A stretch of 8,269 bases of DNA, taken from assembly GCA_036794585.1 (NCBI GenBank), contig DAIRGH010000124.1, positions 1 to 8,269 on the forward strand, written 5' to 3'. Both the position numbers and the translations under genes were made by a program. This document shows positions 6,019 to 8,269 of this stretch, piece by piece. The notes below the pieces were generated by a model that saw only the letters and a program-made list of their open reading frames with translations, ran no database searches and had not been told where the DNA came from. Positions within the stretch are counted from its first letter, which is position 1; the number at the start of each line of letters is the position of its first letter. This DNA is from WHSW01 sp036794585. GTDB taxonomy: Bacteria; Actinomycetota; Thermoleophilia; Solirubrobacterales; 70-9.

Positions 6019-6475
6019 GCCGCCGACGCTGTACGAGTGGGCGGGCGGGGAGCCCGCCCTCCGGCGCCTGATCGACGCGTTCTACGACCGGGTCGAGGCC
6101 GACGAGCTGCTGTCGACGTTCTTTCCCGGCGGTGTCAACGAGGATCACCGAGCGCATGTCACGGCGTGGTGGTGTGAGGTGTTCGGCGGACCCGACCGCT
6201 ACAGCCGCGAGCTGGGCGGCTACGAGCGGATGCTCGAGCACCATGCCGGCCTCGGAATCAGCCCCGAGCAGCGCTTGCGGTTCGCGACCCTGATGAGCCA
6301 AGCCGCCGACGACGCGGAGCTGCCGGATGACCCCGAGTTTCGCTCGGCGTTCGTCGCCTACGTCGAGTGGGGCACCCGGCTGGCGCTGCACAACTCGCAG
6401 CCGGGGGCCGAGGTGTTCGAGCACGCACCGGTGCCGCGCTGGGGCTGGGGCGAGGCGCCGCCGTTCGAAGGCTGA
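5927..6475 (+). CDS. Group II-like truncated hemoglobin (start uncertain)
   Basis: A small 2-on-2 heme globin; group II members bind O2 and NO and are linked to oxidative or nitrosative stress. Recognisable sequence begins at TLYEWAGGEPALRRLI (from 6026). Numbering from CTG 6029: AFYDRV with B10 Tyr Y19, STFFP at the CD corner (F32), FGGPDRYSRELGG (52-64), LEHHAGLGIS (69-78) with proximal His H72, and the tail NSQPGAEVFEHAPVPRWGWG (122-141), a tail I associate with an actinobacterial subgroup. The position aligning with the group II Trp G8 is Phe (F85). No ATG, GTG or TTG lies near the conserved N-terminus. The nearest upstream in-frame canonical start is GTG 5927, used here, which adds about 34 Ser/Ala/Arg-rich residues read out of frame inside gabD without a Shine-Dalgarno sequence. 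CTG 6029, 11 bases after the gabD stop, is the alternative (148 aa). Coupling to gabD translation is likely. The stop directly abuts that of the next gene. Confidence 0.85.
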   Translation: MASSSPGSAARAATRASTSTWRPSTSPSTSEPPTLYEWAGGEPALRRLIDAFYDRVEADELLSTFFPGGVNEDHRAHVTAWWCEVFGGPDRYSRELGGYERMLEHHAGLGISPEQRLRFATLMSQAADDAELPDDPEFRSAFVAYVEWGTRLALHNSQPGAEVFEHAPVPRWGWGEAPPFEG

Positions 6476-6841
6476 TCAGATGTCGAACAGGCCCGACATA
6501 CCGGTGACATCGAGGATGTCGACGCAGGCCGACTGCTCCTCGGCCGGAGGGTTCTTGTCGTGCCCGTACGGGACCCGGCGCGCGACCCAGCAGCCGTCCG
6601 AGTCCACGGTCACCTGGTAGGCGGCGCCGAAGCCTGCCTCGGTATCGGTCCCGGTGAAGCACAGCCAGCCCTGACCCTGCTCGCGGCAATCGGTGGCCCC
6701 GTGGGCGTTGGGAGCCTCACCCTCGAGCGACTCGGCGAGCGCGTCGCCGTCGTAGCCGAACACCGCGACCGGCTCGAGGCTCGCGTAGATCGCACCGGCC
6801 AGGAGCGCGATGCCGATGATCGTCCACAGGCGGCGACCCAC
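6476..6841 (-). CDS. Small membrane-anchored or secreted protein with four cysteines, function unknown
   Basis: A 121-aa protein from GTG 6841. MGRRLW is followed by a hydrophobic stretch (TIIGIALLAGAIYASL, 7-22), which gives a signal anchor or signal peptide. The remainder is a small polar domain with four cysteines, C52, C61, C84 and C106, in the context DCREQGQGWLCF...DGCWVARRV...QSACVDIL. Four Cys in an exported domain suggest two disulfides. The segment YQVTVDSDGCWVARR looks like a beta hairpin of a small secreted domain. I do not recognise a named family. There is no Shine-Dalgarno sequence, but a GATACT hexamer (6853-6848) ends 6 bases before the GTG, consistent with a leaderless message. 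It lies 68 bases downstream of the SSI-like lipoprotein on the same strand and could also be read through from it. Its TGA stop abuts the globin TGA, forming TGATCA. Confidence 0.75.
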   Translation of the reverse strand: MGRRLWTIIGIALLAGAIYASLEPVAVFGYDGDALAESLEGEAPNAHGATDCREQGQGWLCFTGTDTEAGFGAAYQVTVDSDGCWVARRVPYGHDKNPPAEEQSACVDILDVTGMSGLFDI

Positions 6842-6847
6842 GCCGCG

Positions 6848-6853
6848 AGTATC
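6848..6853 (-). promoter_or_regulatory. Candidate leaderless -10 element for the small four-cysteine protein
   Basis: Read on the minus strand, GATACT ends 6 bases before GTG 6841, so a start site would fall on the start codon. This fits leaderless initiation and would explain the missing ribosome binding site. No good -35 is seen at standard spacing. Confidence 0.25.
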
Positions 6854-6909
6854 GCGAACGGGTCGGCTGCCTTCGACGGGCTATTCGTCCAATCCGGGAC
6901 GGGCGGCGG

Positions 6910-7392
6910 CTAGGGCTGGAGCTCGCCGCCGGGCTCGTAGTCGGGGAAGAGGGCCTTGATCAGAGGGATGAAGGTGCCGAAGCGCTCGATCTCGCAGCCG
7001 TTGGCGCGGGTTAGGGTCGCCTGGACCTGTTCGCCGTCGAGCTCACCCTCGATCGTGGCCACCTCGGGCCCACCGAAGATCTCGGTGCAGGCGGTGGTCG
7101 GGGGGACCTGGGCGAAGTCGGCGGCGGTGATCCCGTCGAGCTCGGCGCACGCGTCCGAGCCGGGACACGTCAGCTCGGCGGACTCAGGCTCCTTCGGCCC
7201 GGAGCCGTCGACGTCGAGCGTGACCTCGAGCGAGGTCGCCGGCTCGTCGGGCGCGCTTGAGCCGTCGTCTGAGTCGTCGCCGCCGCAGCCGCTCGCCCCG
7301 AGGGCGAGCAACGCGGCGAGCGCGAGCGCGCTCAGCGACCGAGCAGCTGGCCCAGCAGACCGCCCGCGGAGCGGCGCTTGTCGAGATAGCAC
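6910..7392 (-). CDS. Lipoprotein with subtilisin-inhibitor-like (SSI) domain
   Basis: A 160-aa predicted lipoprotein. The N-terminus is Arg-rich (MLSRQAPLRGRSAGPAARSL), then a hydrophobic run, then GASGCGGDDSDD, a lipobox-like Cys at C36 followed by an acidic linker. The mature domain has C76, C82, C102 and C133 in LTCPGSDACAEL (74-85), ACTEIFGGPEVATIEGELDG (101-120) and RANGCEIERF (129-138). This matches the Streptomyces subtilisin inhibitor pattern: a first disulfide ending in AC-x-L, then Cys plus the reactive loop and V-x-G-x-x-x-G, then a final Cys about 30 residues on (31 here). By that alignment the P1-P1' pair is E104-I105. The first disulfide loop is much shorter than in classical SSI. 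Serine-protease inhibition is inferred. The start lies inside msrA (61-base overlap, different frame). GTG 7392 is favoured because GAGGAG (7406-7401) sits 8 bases upstream; a CTG at 7335 would remove the basic N-region. Confidence 0.82.
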   Translation of the reverse strand: MLSRQAPLRGRSAGPAARSLSALALAALLALGASGCGGDDSDDGSSAPDEPATSLEVTLDVDGSGPKEPESAELTCPGSDACAELDGITAADFAQVPPTTACTEIFGGPEVATIEGELDGEQVQATLTRANGCEIERFGTFIPLIKALFPDYEPGGELQP

Positions 7393-7826
7393 TGGTGGTA
7401 CTCCTCGGCGCGCCAGAACGGCTTCGCCGGTGTGATCTCGGTGACGATCGGCGCCTTGTAGCGCGACTGCTCGCGCTCGAGCACCTTGCGGGCGACCTCG
7501 GCCTGCTCGTCGGACTCGGTGAAGATCACCGAGCGATACTGATAGCCGACGTCGGGACCCTGGCGGTCGAGCTGGGTCGGGTCGTGGATCTCGAAGTACT
7601 TGCTGACGAGGTCCTCGTAGCTGACCCGCTCGGGATCGAACTCGATCTGGGTCACCTCGACGTGGCCGGTGTCGCCGGCGCAGACCTGCTCGTAGGTGGG
7701 GTTGTCGACGTGGCCGCCCTCATAGCCGACCGCGGTCTCGACGACGCCGTCCAGCGCCCGGAAGGTCTCCTCGACCTGCCAGAAGCAGCCGGCGCCAAAT
7801 GTTGCCTTCTGTGTGTTCGTGGTCAT
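7332..7826 (-). CDS. msrA: Peptide-methionine (S)-S-oxide reductase MsrA
   Basis: Reduces methionine-S-sulfoxide in proteins and as free amino acid, repairing oxidative damage in the cytosol with thioredoxin as the usual reductant. The 164-aa product is a standard-length MsrA. FGAGCFWQVE (10-19) carries the GCFW nucleophile C14, and VGYEGGHVDNPTYEQV (33-48) follows. GDTGHVEV (51-58) has the conserved Glu E57, then comes FEIHDPTQLDRQGPDVGYQYRS (78-99), and EEYHQCYLDKR (141-151) is close to the C-terminus. Two further cysteines, C49 and C146, are available; C146 in the YHQCYL motif is the likelier resolving cysteine, by inference from its position. The ATG has a modest GGAG about 10 bases upstream. 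It lies 30 bases downstream of fumarase on the same strand, and its 3' end overlaps the lipoprotein start, so the three genes probably share a transcript. Confidence 0.96.
   Translation of the reverse strand: MTTNTQKATFGAGCFWQVEETFRALDGVVETAVGYEGGHVDNPTYEQVCAGDTGHVEVTQIEFDPERVSYEDLVSKYFEIHDPTQLDRQGPDVGYQYRSVIFTESDEQAEVARKVLEREQSRYKAPIVTEITPAKPFWRAEEYHQCYLDKRRSAGGLLGQLLGR
7401..7406 (-). promoter_or_regulatory. Ribosome binding site embedded in msrA for the lipoprotein gene
   Basis: GAGGAG on the minus strand, 8 bases before GTG 7392. The same bases encode Glu-Glu of the MsrA motif EEYHQC, so the site may be incidental. It still supports the long start, which gives a complete lipoprotein signal. 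Confidence 0.4.
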
Positions 7827-7856
7827 GTCAATCAGTCTCCGCAGGGGCCCGTTTCG

Positions 7857-8269
7857 TTACTCGTGCGGGTGCGCCATCCTGCGGTAGTCGAGCGCCGTCT
7901 CGAGCGTCCTCTCGTCGACTCCGCGCTCGAGCGCGACCTCGCGAACCGTGCGGCCCGAGCTCGCCGCCTCCTTGACGATCTCGGTGGCGCTGTCGTAGCC
8001 GATGTGCGGGGTCAGCGCCGTCGCCACCTGCAGGGTCGACTCGGCGTGACGGCTGAGCATCTCCTCGTTGGCTTCGATCCCGCTCACGCAGCGCTCGTCG
8101 AGCAGCCGCGCCGCAGCGGCGAGGAGCTTGACCGAGTCGAGCAGGTTGCGCGCGATCAGCGGCACCCTGACGTTGAGCTCGAACTGTCCCTGGGTGCCGG
8201 CGACGGCGATCGCGGTGTCGTTGCCGATCACCTGGTCGCCGACCTGGATCACGACCTCGGGGATCACCG
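7857..8269 (-). CDS. fumC: Class II fumarate hydratase, C-terminal part
   Basis: Class II fumarase interconverts fumarate and L-malate in the TCA cycle as an iron-independent homotetramer. The window holds the last 137 or so codons; the gene continues past the right edge. It begins in the phrase (P)VIPEVVIQVGDQVIGNDTA, the end of the conserved N-P-V region, continues with VAGTQGQFELNVRVPLIARN and LLDSVKLL, and then has CVSGIEANEE and LTPHIGYDSATEIVKEAASS. The C-terminal small domain ends TVREVALERGVDERTLETAL...MAHPHE. The L-T-P-x-I-G-Y-D and A-x-E-I-V-K-x-A motifs of the C-terminal domain are typical of FumC rather than of the related aspartase or argininosuccinate lyase, although an AspA-like paralogue cannot be wholly excluded from this fragment. 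The active-site signature sequence lies outside the window. The stop is TAA at 7857-7859, and msrA follows 30 bases downstream. Confidence 0.93.
   Translation of the reverse strand, partial: VIPEVVIQVGDQVIGNDTAIAVAGTQGQFELNVRVPLIARNLLDSVKLLAAAARLLDERCVSGIEANEEMLSRHAESTLQVATALTPHIGYDSATEIVKEAASSGRTVREVALERGVDERTLETALDYRRMAHPHE

Noticed and set aside
6010..6030. Programmed +1 frameshift at CTC-TGA fusing GabD to the globin
   Set aside because: The globin is in the +1 frame right after the gabD TGA, as in prfB. The slip from CTC to TCT gives poor re-pairing and there is no Shine-Dalgarno-like stimulator upstream, so separate translation is simpler.

Overview
This is a GC-rich chromosomal window with tightly packed genes on both strands, frequent GTG starts, short intergenic gaps and Ala/Arg/Glu/Asp-rich proteins. 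That composition, the permuted SpoIID/LytB protein, the SSI-like lipoprotein and the truncated globin with a PRWGWG tail all suggest an actinobacterium. A Thermoleophilia/Solirubrobacterales-type lineage is plausible, but this is inferred from style and remembered protein families, not from a search. There are no rRNA or tRNA genes, mobile elements, CRISPR repeats or phage genes.

Layout, left to right. (a) 1-175: the 5' end of a minus-strand gene with an N-terminal membrane segment, diverging from a secreted PhoD-type phosphatase (201-1871). The two GTG starts are 26 bases apart, with overlapping -10-like hexamers between them. (b) 1879-2865: a cytosolic protein with a GHNWG motif, probably lipocalin-like (CrtC/AttH/Svf1-like), 7 bases after phoD and so probably co-transcribed. 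(c) Two minus-strand genes converge on it: a small SnoaL/NTF2-like protein (2873-3259), which has its own candidate promoter, and upstream of it a secreted SpoIID/LytB protein (3330-4418) whose GHG motif is at the N-terminus. (d) A 133-base divergent intergenic region carries a good -35/-10 pair for a succinate-semialdehyde dehydrogenase, gabD (4552-6018). A perfect 7-2-7 palindrome exactly fills the promoter spacer. (e) A group II truncated hemoglobin follows gabD immediately but has no ordinary start codon at the expected place. Its stop directly abuts the stop of the next, convergent gene. (f) The right third is all minus strand. In transcription order it holds the C-terminal end of class II fumarase (7857-8269), peptide-methionine sulfoxide reductase MsrA (7332-7826), a lipoprotein with a Streptomyces subtilisin inhibitor-like (SSI) cysteine pattern whose start lies inside msrA (to 6910), and a small anchored or secreted four-cysteine protein (6476-6841).

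Most of the window is ordinary housekeeping and accessory content: phosphate scavenging, cell-wall hydrolysis, aldehyde oxidation, the TCA cycle and methionine repair. I see no clear new multi-gene system. The items most worth a second look are the SSI-like lipoprotein nested into msrA, the globin with a missing start and an altered G8 position, the palindrome inside the gabD promoter, the compact bidirectional promoter before phoD, and the unrecognised GHNWG protein paired with phoD.
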